This document shows, one piece after another, positions 1-9,557 of a DNA stretch of 64,000 bases; within the stretch, counting starts at the first letter, position 1, and each line of letters starts with the position of its first letter. Source of the stretch: Arabidopsis thaliana (lineage: Eukaryota; Streptophyta; Magnoliopsida; Brassicales; Brassicaceae); NCBI RefSeq assembly GCF_000001735.4, contig NC_003076.8:26105835-26169834 (forward strand), given 5' to 3'. Position numbers and translations under genes: made by a program. The notes below the pieces were generated by a model. The model searched no databases and had not been told where the DNA came from. It saw nothing but the letters and a program-made list of their open reading frames with translations.

Positions 1-1533
1 CATTTACTACAAAATGTATTATTTTAGTCTGGCAGTAGTATTTTTATAGATATATTGACAATAGATAAGAAACATTAAAAAAAAGTTCAATTACTTTGTA
101 ATTCTACAAGTAAATCGACTTTCTTTTTCACAGTTTGAATTACTCACTAACCTTTTTACCAACTGTTTTACTTTGTAGTTAATAACAAAAATTAAAATTA
201 TACAAATAATATATACTTTTAAGTGTTTCTGAATCAAACAATACAATTATACAGAGAAAACATCTAACAGTCATTTTGAGAAAATAAAATAAAATATAAT
301 ATATATATATATATATATTTAATTGACAAAAGAAAGAGCATAAAAGCAAGGTGGGATTAGTAAAGAAAAAAGGTATTTGGAGTTGGGACTTTTTGTTAAA
401 TGTGTATATATTAGTAAAGATTAGTCATTTGTATTGTGACAACTAATATGATGATTTCGTATGTACCCATCTAAAATCTTAGAATAGAAAAATATAAACT
501 AAAATAGGTTTGGTGTTTCTTTTAAATTGAGAATTATATAATCTTACAAACAGAGTTTGGTTGATGAGCTGGTTATCCTATGAAAGCAACTAATTCCACT
601 AGATTCTTGATGTTCTTTTTTGTCTTCTAGAAACATTGATCACACGACATGAATGATCAGTTACATAATTTTCGAAAAACCAAAAATCTGAAATTTACCA
701 CCCCTTATATAAAATATCTATTTAAATATGTAGCTAAACAGGTAAAAAGGTCACATTACCAAACACCTTTATCCAATGCTTTTTAAAAATCCACCAAATA
801 TTATTACTCAAAAACATGTGTCAAATTTAAACCATAATATCACACATCAACAACACTACCATAAACTTTTATCAAACTATTATGCTACATGATTTCTTAT
901 GAAATTTTGATTTCAAAATGACATTTACCCCATCCGAATAATGTAAACTAGAGAAATTTTGTAAGTTGGGCCGCTCAATGAAGGCATGCTTTTTCAGATG
1001 TTTCGGTCACCGATACTAGCGTTTAATTGTAGACGAGGCTCGTTCGTATTTCGTAATCTACACGAGCTTTCAGTAATCTCGAGGAACAATGATCCGGTTA
1101 TGCAAAATTGAATCGCATCCGCGTCCGGTTTTACTGATCTAAATACGAGATATGTTTCAAAGGCCCATTTCTTGTAATGAGAAGGCCCATCGTGTGAATC
1201 TTATTATATTGCGCTTAAAATTAGCTCTTCCATAATATTAAATATCTGATGTTTCTTGAATATAACCAAATTTTACTAGTGTATAAAAGAATACACAAAT
1301 ATTTTTTTAAAACTCAACTGATTACATATACTCATCAATTCATCATGCTTGTATTTTATATCCTCAATTTAATAGACGTCAACACAATGTTATTAACTCA
1401 GTAAACCAACAAAAAAAAAAAAAAAACTAAACAACTTTAATGTTAATTAATTGTATATATGTAAATTACACACATAAGAGATTGTTTATACAATAAAATA
1501 GAATTTCAAAGTTAGCTAGTATGTAAACAAAAT
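1..1533. other. intergenic, AT-rich, with a GC-richer patch
   Basis: No coding frame of gene quality is seen. A (TA)n run lies near 298-318. The patch 960-1190 is clearly less AT-rich than its surroundings and carries TGGGCC near 966 and two copies of AAGGCCCAT (1160-1168 and 1182-1190), which resemble Site II promoter elements. It may be a promoter of a transcript not recognised here. Confidence 0.5.
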
Positions 1534-2806
1534 TCAACGTTCCTTGTGAACTCTTCTAACGACTTCATGCACCGTATTTGCGACCTCATTACCAGAAGGC
1601 GTCAATTGACAATCTGCCTCTACCTAATACAGAGACCAATCATTTTGAGCATATATAGTTGACTTTTAAAACAAGAAGCCTTATTTTAGTTATTTCATAT
1701 AAATTTATGTTAACTAACAACTTCTATAATCATATATATTATCTTTTTCCCCTAAAACAAGAGAGGAAGAGAATAGATTACCTTGACGCTAAAAGTGAAG
1801 AGAGACATGTCTTTGGAAGTTGTGAGGTTGAGATGAAGAGTACTTAAACCTAAAGAGTTAAACTCATTGATAATCTTGAAGAGCAATCTTGGCTGTGTCT
1901 TCGTTAACACTTTAATGTTGGCATGTCTTTCTACCATTGTAACCTCCACGTCAGCAACCACCTCTAGTCGCTTGTGATGGTGGTGGCTCGAGGAGGATGA
2001 GGAGGCAGTGGCGGTGGCAGTGGCAGTGGCGGTGGAGTATTGAGGGAACATGAAGAAGTCGGAAAATATATTTGGTGATTGATTGAGTTTAGTAGCTTTT
2101 AATTGGGCTTCGAGAGATTGGAGACGTTGTTCTAGCTTCTTCAGATAGCTAATGGTCCCTTCTATGATTGATGCTTGGTCATTCTATTATAGGAAAAACC
2201 CAAAAATTTATCAATTCGCAATTTTATTTAGTAATTGATTCAAAAACAAATATACTAAATTACTATTATTTAATTAACGGCTTACTTTTAATAAGGAACC
2301 TTAACACTCTTTGTCTAAACTAAATTTTAACCGAACATATCAAATTATCAACATTGCTTAGCCTGCTTATATCCTATAAGCTAAATTAAAGATAGAAAGA
2401 AACTCACAGGTTGAGAATAAGAGAGAGGCATCATAGACTTGAGGATAGACAGAAAATGATTCATCTGTTTTCTCCGGTTACGCTCGACGGCAATGTGATT
2501 CATCCTTTGATTCTCTTTATCTACAATCGTTTTTTCACTTCTCCTTCTCCTCTTCCGCGACAGAAAGTCACCGCAACCATATCTTTCTCGTAGAGGAGAT
2601 AACTTTTCAGTTAAGTGAGATTTTTGCTCTGTTATGGAGCAGGAGAGTGTCGCTGATGAATAAGAAGAGGACGAAATGGAATTTTGCTGTGACGCCACGT
2701 CTTCAGAGTTCGAAACGACGATGTTTTGAAAGTAATCCAACATTTCGTAACTTAAGGATGTTTCCACGAGTGAAAAGCCATGAGGGTAATCTTGTTGGAA
2801 CATCAT
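1534..2806 (-). CDS. BHLH99: bHLH transcription factor, subgroup Ia (bHLH099-like)
   Basis: Exons (minus, 5' to 3') 2408-2806, 1782-2183 and 1534-1623, all joined in phase 0, give 296 residues. The basic region (about residues 100-113, [13 protein letters not shown]) has the H-E-R residues needed for E-box binding. Helix 1 lies in exon 1, and exon 2 opens with the loop and helix 2 ([20 protein letters not shown]), so the first intron splits the bHLH domain. A Thr-Ala and Ser-His low-complexity stretch separates it from a C-terminal ACT-like region ([20 protein letters not shown]). The family acts as dimeric nuclear transcription factors; subgroup Ia includes SPCH, MUTE and FAMA. A minus-strand TATA box (2916-2923) supports the start. 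The specific gene name is from memory. Confidence 0.9.
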
Positions 2807-2915
2807 ATATAGCCTCTCTCTCTCTCAACCAAACGAGCACAAAAAGAAATGAAGGAGTTAATGCATAAAAGTTAATGGCTACGTTATCTTTTACACAAAG
2901 TAATGTTTATGCGTG

Positions 2916-2923
2916 TATTTATA
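2916..2923 (-). promoter_or_regulatory. TATA box of the bHLH gene
   Basis: TATAAATA on the minus strand, 110 bp upstream of the ATG at 2806. Confidence 0.55.
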
Positions 2924-4375
2924 ATGGGGTCTTGTTGGTTTGTTTTAATTTATTAATCTTTGGAGGACTTTAATAATCAAATTTTCACGACGTTTATGTA
3001 AGAAATGAAGCCCTAGCTCTGAAGAGATCAACCATTTGATTAATTTTAACCCGATTTTACGCAATAAATTAAGAAACGAATGCAATAAATTCTTAATACT
3101 AAGATCAACAATTAGTTTATAACTTTATATTTTACCCGATTTTACGCTTTATATATCGTCATGAAATCTCTCATGTTTGACTAAGGGGTATTTTTTATAC
3201 CATGGACTTTTTGCTCAAAACCTCAGTTACAAATAGAAATAAAAACTCTTACAATTGATGGAAAACAATCTATAGGGAGTTTATTTATTTATTGACTGCA
3301 ATCAAATATACTATCAAATAAAGAAAATTGGATTATGAAATGAATCTAAAGGGATACTTCAGCAACAGATCCCACATAACATAATCCAATAAGAACGTTC
3401 AGAGATATACACAACAAATAAGAATGTTAACTTTCATGATCGCAAAACAAATCTTAATACTTTACCATTCAAGTAATATATTTAATGAGGCATAAACAAT
3501 TTATATTTCTTTGTGATTGCCAATCACAATGTCGTTTTATATGATTGGTACATTTCATCTAACAAAGAAACGAGTCTATTTGTGAGTTGAAAATTCGTGA
3601 TTTGTGGTTCACTATTGGATCGTCGTTATCAATCTGACATTAATTGTACCCTATTATATATATTGTTGTGTCTATAATAAGGCAAGCTGGTTACTACATT
3701 TGTCGACTTCCACATTCCCAATTATTGTGTATTTTCTTGACTAGCTAATACATATATAACAAGAATTAATCTTCCACAATATGAATTGTGATGCGTTTAC
3801 AGTGGTAATTTTGCAATAAACAGAGTGAGTATATATATACCCTTCGAACATTTAGTTTTAATTATTTGAAGAGTGTTTTTATGTTAGTTATTTTTCACAA
3901 CATTCTGATTGGAGAAACAATTTATAGATTTTTGAAAACCCTTAATTAACAACTATAACGTAAAAAAAAATTTGAAAAAAAAAGAAAAAAAAAAAGATAG
4001 AAGAAACCTAGAAATAAAATGAGTTGAAATCTTTCTTCAATTTTTTGAAAACCCTTAATTAACAATTAAGAGTTTTTTTCTTAGAGACAGATTTTCCTTT
4101 TTCCTCCAAGTTTTTGTTGCACAATTAATAATTACACAATCAAATCTATAGTATTTTTTTAATTAGATCTTAATTTTGTACAGCCTAAAATAAAGTACCA
4201 TCGAGAAACTAATTAAAAGTTTCCTTTTTTTTTGGTCTCTACCATCGAGACATTAATTAAGGAAATCTACATTAGATATTGGAAATCGAATCGAATCGTA
4301 GGAGCGTAGATCTTCACGCCTCGCGATTAACAACGACGCGTCGCGTTTGCTTGTTCCCGTAGGCACCAAGGCATC
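2924..4375. other. intergenic between bHLH and MADS genes
   Basis: No gene recognised. It contains a 24-bp direct repeat at 3929-3952 and 4042-4065 (113-bp period), built around the telo-box-like AAAACCCTTAATTAAC, and poly-A rich DNA between the copies. CCCGATTTTACGC also occurs twice, near 3050 and 3136. Confidence 0.5.
3929..4065. repeat. 24-bp direct repeat pair
   Basis: TTTTTGAAAACCCTTAATTA plus ACAA occurs exactly at 3929-3952 and 4042-4065. Confidence 0.7.
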
Positions 4376-4383
4376 TATATAAA
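4376..4383 (+). promoter_or_regulatory. TATA box of the MADS gene
   Basis: TATATAAA at this site predicts transcription starting near 4405-4412. That is downstream of an in-frame ATG at 4399, so it favours the ATG at 4492. Confidence 0.6.
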
Positions 4384-4491
4384 CATATTGAGTTCACAAT
4401 GTTTCACCCTCAATTCGACAATACTTCTTCTTCGTGTGTTCTCTCTCTCGGAAAAAACCCTAGTTTCTTGCCGAATCAAGGCAAAGTCACG

Positions 4492-5517
4492 ATGAAGCAA
4501 GCTTCTTCTTCTTCTTCGTCACGTAATTCAACAAGTTTAACAAATAGACTTAAAACCATCTTCAAGAAAGCTGAAGAGCTTTCGATTCTCTGTGCTATTG
4601 AGGTTTGCGTCATCTATTACGGACCAGACGGTGAACTGAGAACATGGCCTAAGGAGAGAGAGACAGTGAAAGACATGGCTTTGAGGTATAAAGAGGCCAG
4701 AAAACGCAAGAAGAGCCGCAATCTTCATGAGTTCCTCGAGAAGGAGAAGGACAAGGACAAGGGGAAGACGAATTTGAAGAAGAATTGGTATCCAAACTTT
4801 GATCATTACTCTCCTCAACAACTCTCTCAATTGATTCAGTCCTTAGAACGGACTCTTTCTACTCTGCAAGAAAGGCTTCGTATTGTTGAGGCGCAGAAAC
4901 TACAGAACACAAACTTGGTGCATCAGAGTTTAACACCATCGTATCTGAACCAGACCCAACACTTGAATCCTAGCAAGTTCTCGCTGTTTATGTACAACCA
5001 TGGAGATGCTACTCTCTCACAACTCCCACTGTCTGCTCCACACTCCAATCAACTCATCAATTACCAGAATCACTTGATGCAGCATGGTTTTGGTCAGAAC
5101 ATGTGTTCGGACAACATCACCAACAACAACTTTGAACATCCTGGCGTGTCAAACACACAAGACTACTCACCGTTACTTTCGGTACAAGCATCTGCAGTGA
5201 ATAACTACGGGTTGAATAATCACTTGATGCAGCAACAGGATCAGCTTCATGGTTTTGATCAGAACATGTGTATGGTGAGTGAAATCATCAACAACAACAA
5301 CGGTCTACAACATCCTAATCTCTCAAACACGGTTCCACATGAATTCTCTTCTGATTTCAACCAGAACCCTTATGGTAATGCGGTCGGTAACATTAGCTTC
5401 TCTCAAGACATGTTTTCAAGCTATGATGCGAGCAGTCTGCTACAGACATCTTCTCTGCCACCTCTCCACAACATTCCTAGCAGTTATTGTTTTCCTGGCA
5501 ACTCAAGACTTCTCTGA
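4492..5517 (+). CDS. AGL78: type I MADS-box protein (AGL78-like)
   Basis: Single-exon gene of 341 codons from the ATG at 4492. The frame is open up to an ATG at 4399 (372 residues), but the TATA box at 4376-4383 would place that codon at or before the transcript start. Residues about 11-60 form a divergent MADS domain: a Ser run, then NRLKTIFKKAEELSILC and a beta-strand region ending GPDGELRTWP. The canonical extreme N-terminus of MADS domains is replaced by Ser-rich sequence. A highly charged Lys/Glu/Asp segment follows near residues 80-95, then a coiled-coil-like stretch (QLIQSLERTLSTLQERL), then an Asn/Gln-rich tail with internal repeats around LMQ..GFGQNMC and GFDQNMC. The lack of introns and the sequence fit type I (M-beta-like) nuclear factors, usually expressed in gametophyte or endosperm. 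Confidence 0.85.
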   Translation: MKQASSSSSSRNSTSLTNRLKTIFKKAEELSILCAIEVCVIYYGPDGELRTWPKERETVKDMALRYKEARKRKKSRNLHEFLEKEKDKDKGKTNLKKNWYPNFDHYSPQQLSQLIQSLERTLSTLQERLRIVEAQKLQNTNLVHQSLTPSYLNQTQHLNPSKFSLFMYNHGDATLSQLPLSAPHSNQLINYQNHLMQHGFGQNMCSDNITNNNFEHPGVSNTQDYSPLLSVQASAVNNYGLNNHLMQQQDQLHGFDQNMCMVSEIINNNNGLQHPNLSNTVPHEFSSDFNQNPYGNAVGNISFSQDMFSSYDASSLLQTSSLPPLHNIPSSYCFPGNSRLL

Positions 5518-7849
5518 TAACAAAATCTGTCCAAAAGAATTTGTTTTTTTGAAGCTTCATTAAGAGTCAGTCAATAGTTAAGTAGCAAGCGGATCGGAGA
5601 GAGATTGAAGCTGTTTCTGCTTCCGATTTCTTCTGTTACTGTTTTTTTTAATATTTTATAGTGTCATTATAACTGCAAAACAAATCCATTTGTTTTTTTT
5701 TTTTGTTAAGAAAACAAATCCATTTGTGGAGATTTTGTTTTTACTTTTAAGTTGATACTTTTTTCAGTTAGTATTGACATATATATATGAACTTCCATAA
5801 AAAATCTTTCACAAAAACTTGCATGAAACAAATTATAATCTTAAAACCTTAATTCTTGCAACTTAGTATCCTTCTTGTCTGAATCAACTAATATATACAA
5901 GGAGATGGAGAGTGGATCTGAGTTCGTGAAGCCTCTAGACTTTTTGCAGAAGAAGAATCTCTGTGTAGTTTCTGAGTAATGGTATGAGGAAGAAGATAAA
6001 GATTGAGCTGATTGAATATCTGCAATTAAACTAGCCCTTGTGTTTTATCAAGAAAGTCGATATCACATTGCTCCAGCACTCCCCACTATTATCCAATTCT
6101 ACAACAGCAACAACAATCCCAGCGAGTACCCAACAAACGATACGCAAAACCCACGAACCTTATCGCCGGAAGACCTCCGATTCTGTCGAGAGAGGAACAC
6201 CACCGCGTAAAATAACCGGGAATTTGGTACGATTTTGTTTTTTATTTGATTTGGTTCGCCACAAGGTTAATTTGGTCTCAAAACTCAATCCTTTCACCAG
6301 GTTTTTATGGCCCGGCCCAATATTAATTTTTAAAGTCCATTTATTTGCAATAAGGCCTATTAGTAATACCCAATAAGCCGAAGATGCAGACGAAGACGAT
6401 CATTATTGAGAGACATGTATGACGCGTTAAATTTACTTCAGTTTGTGTTTTTGAGATTGTGGTTGGTTAATGGTTACTGCTCAAGAACAAGAAACATAAC
6501 ATGGTGTGGTGTCAGATTTATCATTTTATGTTTCCTTCTTGCTACTAAGATTATATTACTTTTTGTTAAAGATTATAAGGATTATTACGTTATCACCCTG
6601 ATTGAATAATCCAAGTTTTAGTTGACAAAACAAAAGGAAGAAGAATAATTCCAAGTTTTATGCAATATAGCTTAAATTTTTTGTTCCTCTCAAAATTCGA
6701 TTATCAAGTTACAAAAAAATGTAATATTTTGCGGATCATCCAAAATAATGAGTAGAATTTTGTGATGTATTGATCTATTTCTTTGGCCAAAAACAAAAGA
6801 ACATTGGAAAGAGACAGAGAAAGTGGCAAGCTGGTTGTCTTAGCTGTTCTTGATTCCCTCTAAGCAAAAGTATAAAGCTCACGAATGAATGAATAATGTT
6901 ATAATACCAATAACTTATCTGGTTCTGTGTTATGTAAATTATTATTTTAATCGATAGTTGTTAGTGTTCTTGTAGTGATGGATTCGCCGCGTGGACTCTT
7001 ATTATTCTCCCATGATGAGTCTCGACTCTCGTTGACCTCATCCCCACGTACGAGTATTTTTTTTATATCTACTATGGAGTATTAATTATTGTTGAAAATT
7101 TCGACAAATTAAAACTAGTTACAATAAACAATAGCCGGAACTTCTTCATTGTCACGAAATTTACAAGTTAAGTAGGCAATCCCATTTTTTTTTTCGTTGA
7201 TCAACGTCAACCATAATTGTGTTTTCGCATTCAACAAAAAAAAAATTGTGTTTTGAATAAATTACACAAAAGTATAATCATTTGAAACAATAAATAAAGA
7301 ATATGATTTATGTTATATTTATAAAAAACTGCCCATATATAATAGTATTTTGTAAATGAATTACTATATCATTTTGATACTTGAAATAAAACAGTTATAG
7401 TAGTTTGTAAAGTATAGTACTGTTGTAAATAATAAACGATATTTGAAATTTAGCTATGCAATTTGCTTGTATGTGTATATATACACACATTCTATTTGTA
7501 TAGATGGCCAACAGAAATCATTAACTTTATTCCCCAAATTATTGACAATAATAGAAAGCAAATATATAAGATTAAAAAAACTTTGCACTATAAGAAACAC
7601 ATGAACACATGGTCACCACTACAGCATACAAAAGTTGAGATCATCAAAAGCTATGCTTATTACATTTTCATCTAATTAAGCACTGCTAAAAAAATCTACG
7701 AGACACATTAATCGGTTAAGTTTGCCTTTTAAAAGGAAGAAAGAAAGAAAAAAACCACCGATGATGATGAATCTCTAAATAATCCCAATTATAGTATCCA
7801 ATTGCACCGATTGATATCCTTGTGCTAGAACACACAAAACGATCCAAGA
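5518..7849. other. intergenic, with a possible minus-strand non-coding transcript at 5880-6330
   Basis: 5518-5900 is probably the MADS 3' UTR and contains a direct repeat of AAACAAATCCATTTGT near 5680-5725. From 5880 to 6420 the DNA is less AT-rich. Near 6311 it has GGCCCGGCCCAAT, with a TATA-like CATAAAAAC reading left, followed on the minus strand by plausible splice signals. No convincing protein is encoded. 6600-7850 is AT-rich; its rightmost part is likely the 3' UTR of the DUF617 gene. Confidence 0.4.
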
Positions 7850-8611
7850 TCATCTTTTTGACGATCTAGAAAAGAAGATACTTAGTTCTTGACCGATAAT
7901 CCCACGTGGGTCAACGAGATGGAAAGATTCCGAATCAAACGAACCAAAAACTCGTTTGAAACTCGCTCTTAAGTACATCATATGATCACTTTTCTCTCGG
8001 TTTATCTCTTCTCCGTTAACAACTCCGGCTCCTTCAGCCACCGGAGTAAGCACCTTCAACGCAGCTAGCTCAGACTTCGAAGGCTCTCGTTTGATGGCGA
8101 ATCCAACTTTCCGACCGTTGCAATACATGTTCCATAAAGGTGTTGTAAGAAGTGAAGAGGAAGAATCTTCATGTGAATCATATCCGTCGTTATTGTTTGA
8201 TTCGAGAGCGATCCTGAGCACGCCTCCTTGCATTTCGCGGGCTAATACCTCGGTAGGGACAGTGAGCTCTAAGAGGACAATGATTGGGTTTAGGGTTTTG
8301 GAGTTTGTTGCTTGGATGCAGAAGTTTACTTTGCCACGACGGAAACCGAATATGGTTCCGGTAAAAGTGGAGTTTGTGGCGGTTGAGGAGGCGGAAGAGG
8401 TTCTTGGTTTAATTTGGCGGTGAGATAATTTGTCTTCTTGACTATCATTTGGATCGACGATTGTGCAGTAACAAGATGGGATGAGAAGTTGGGCGATGGT
8501 GCGAAGGAGCCGCCATGAACGAACTTGTTTATGGCAGTCTACGGCTACCGTTGCGCTTGTGGTGGTTGAAGCTAGGCGGCGACGGTAAGGGTTTGTGGGG
8601 AAGGCGGACAT
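7850..8611 (-). CDS. MIZU-KUSSEI 1-like (DUF617) protein
   Basis: Intronless frame of 253 residues. The N-terminal third is basic and Ser/Thr-rich. From about residue 83 comes the conserved DUF617 domain: TGTIFGFRRGKVNFCIQ, then a PIIVLLELTVPTEVLAREM segment, GVLRIALE, LWNMYCNGRKVGFAIKRE, HMMYLRASFKRVFGSFDSES, and the C-terminal FHLVDPRGIIGQELSIFFSR. The family founder MIZ1 is needed for root hydrotropism and associates with ER membranes. Most members, including this one, have no assigned biochemical activity. A minus-strand TATA box at 8682-8689 supports the start at 8611. Family assignment is strong; the role of this paralog is unknown. Confidence 0.9.
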   Translation of the reverse strand: MSAFPTNPYRRRLASTTTSATVAVDCHKQVRSWRLLRTIAQLLIPSCYCTIVDPNDSQEDKLSHRQIKPRTSSASSTATNSTFTGTIFGFRRGKVNFCIQATNSKTLNPIIVLLELTVPTEVLAREMQGGVLRIALESNNNDGYDSHEDSSSSLLTTPLWNMYCNGRKVGFAIKREPSKSELAALKVLTPVAEGAGVVNGEEINREKSDHMMYLRASFKRVFGSFDSESFHLVDPRGIIGQELSIFFSRSSKR

Positions 8612-8681
8612 GGTTTTTTTTTGGGAGTTGTACGAATGGGATGAGAATTTTATGTGTGTTAGGGTTTAGGTGGCATGGATG

Positions 8682-8689
8682 TATATATA
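8682..8689 (-). promoter_or_regulatory. TATA box of the DUF617 gene
   Basis: TATATATA on the minus strand, about 70 bp upstream of the ATG. Confidence 0.55.
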
Positions 8690-8699
8690 GAAAATGGGC

Positions 8700-9557
8700 A
8701 TGACAATAAAATGATATGAACTTGTGTTGTTGTTTTCTCCTTACTTCAAATTTTTTTATACAAATCAAAAGCAACCTCAATTGATTCTAAAATATTATAA
8801 ATTATACTATATCTAAAATGATTTATGTGAATAAAATTTAATTATTACATAATAGAAAACAAATCAATCCATTATAAAACTAAAAACTGTTTGTGCAGTA
8901 ATAATCGATGTATCACACGTTAAAAGGATTATTGTACGCGGAATCGCGGATACTTAATTAAAAATTAATGCGTTACAAAACTAAAAATTTCTTTTATATA
9001 TGGTTTGAACTTTGAACTGTTTCTACATGATATTTTAGTTTTAACTGTTAAAATTTGGTTTACATGTAAATAATTGAATTGGAAAGTATATGGATTTTAT
9101 GTAAGAAAAGAAAAGTTATTGTTGGTTAGTATTTCAGAAATGTTGGTTTTTACATGATCTATGCCCAATTTTCCTCTATTAATGTATTCATGTAAATCGT
9201 TTAATGGCTAGAAAAGAATGACACGGTGATTTAGAGAATTTCCGTACAATCATAGTGAACGTGTGAGTCCATATCATTGAATCATAATTCGTTATTTTAC
9301 CTTATATATTATTAAGTTATCATTGATATGTTTAATGATTATGCTCGTGCATAGATAAAAGACCTTGACGCTAAACAACTCTCAAACTCCTATTATTAAC
9401 TCACAACAATTAGACAACATTGATTAAATTCATGATGTAGTTTATTACGTTTTCTTTTTATGATAAAATTTTTTGAATCATTTAACTCTCTTTTAATAAG
9501 CCAACCCTAAATGGACAAACAAAGCAAATAAATAAACGACAAAGTCAAATCAGCCAT
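8700..9557. other. intergenic, AT-rich
   Basis: No coding frame, RNA or repeat recognised. The right end may hold the 3' UTR of the small minus-strand gene whose stop codon is at 9558. Confidence 0.5.

Noticed and set aside
6038-6376. 112-codon plus-strand frame
   Set aside because: It lies over promoter-like motifs, and alternative frames are equally open for part of it. No family resemblance.
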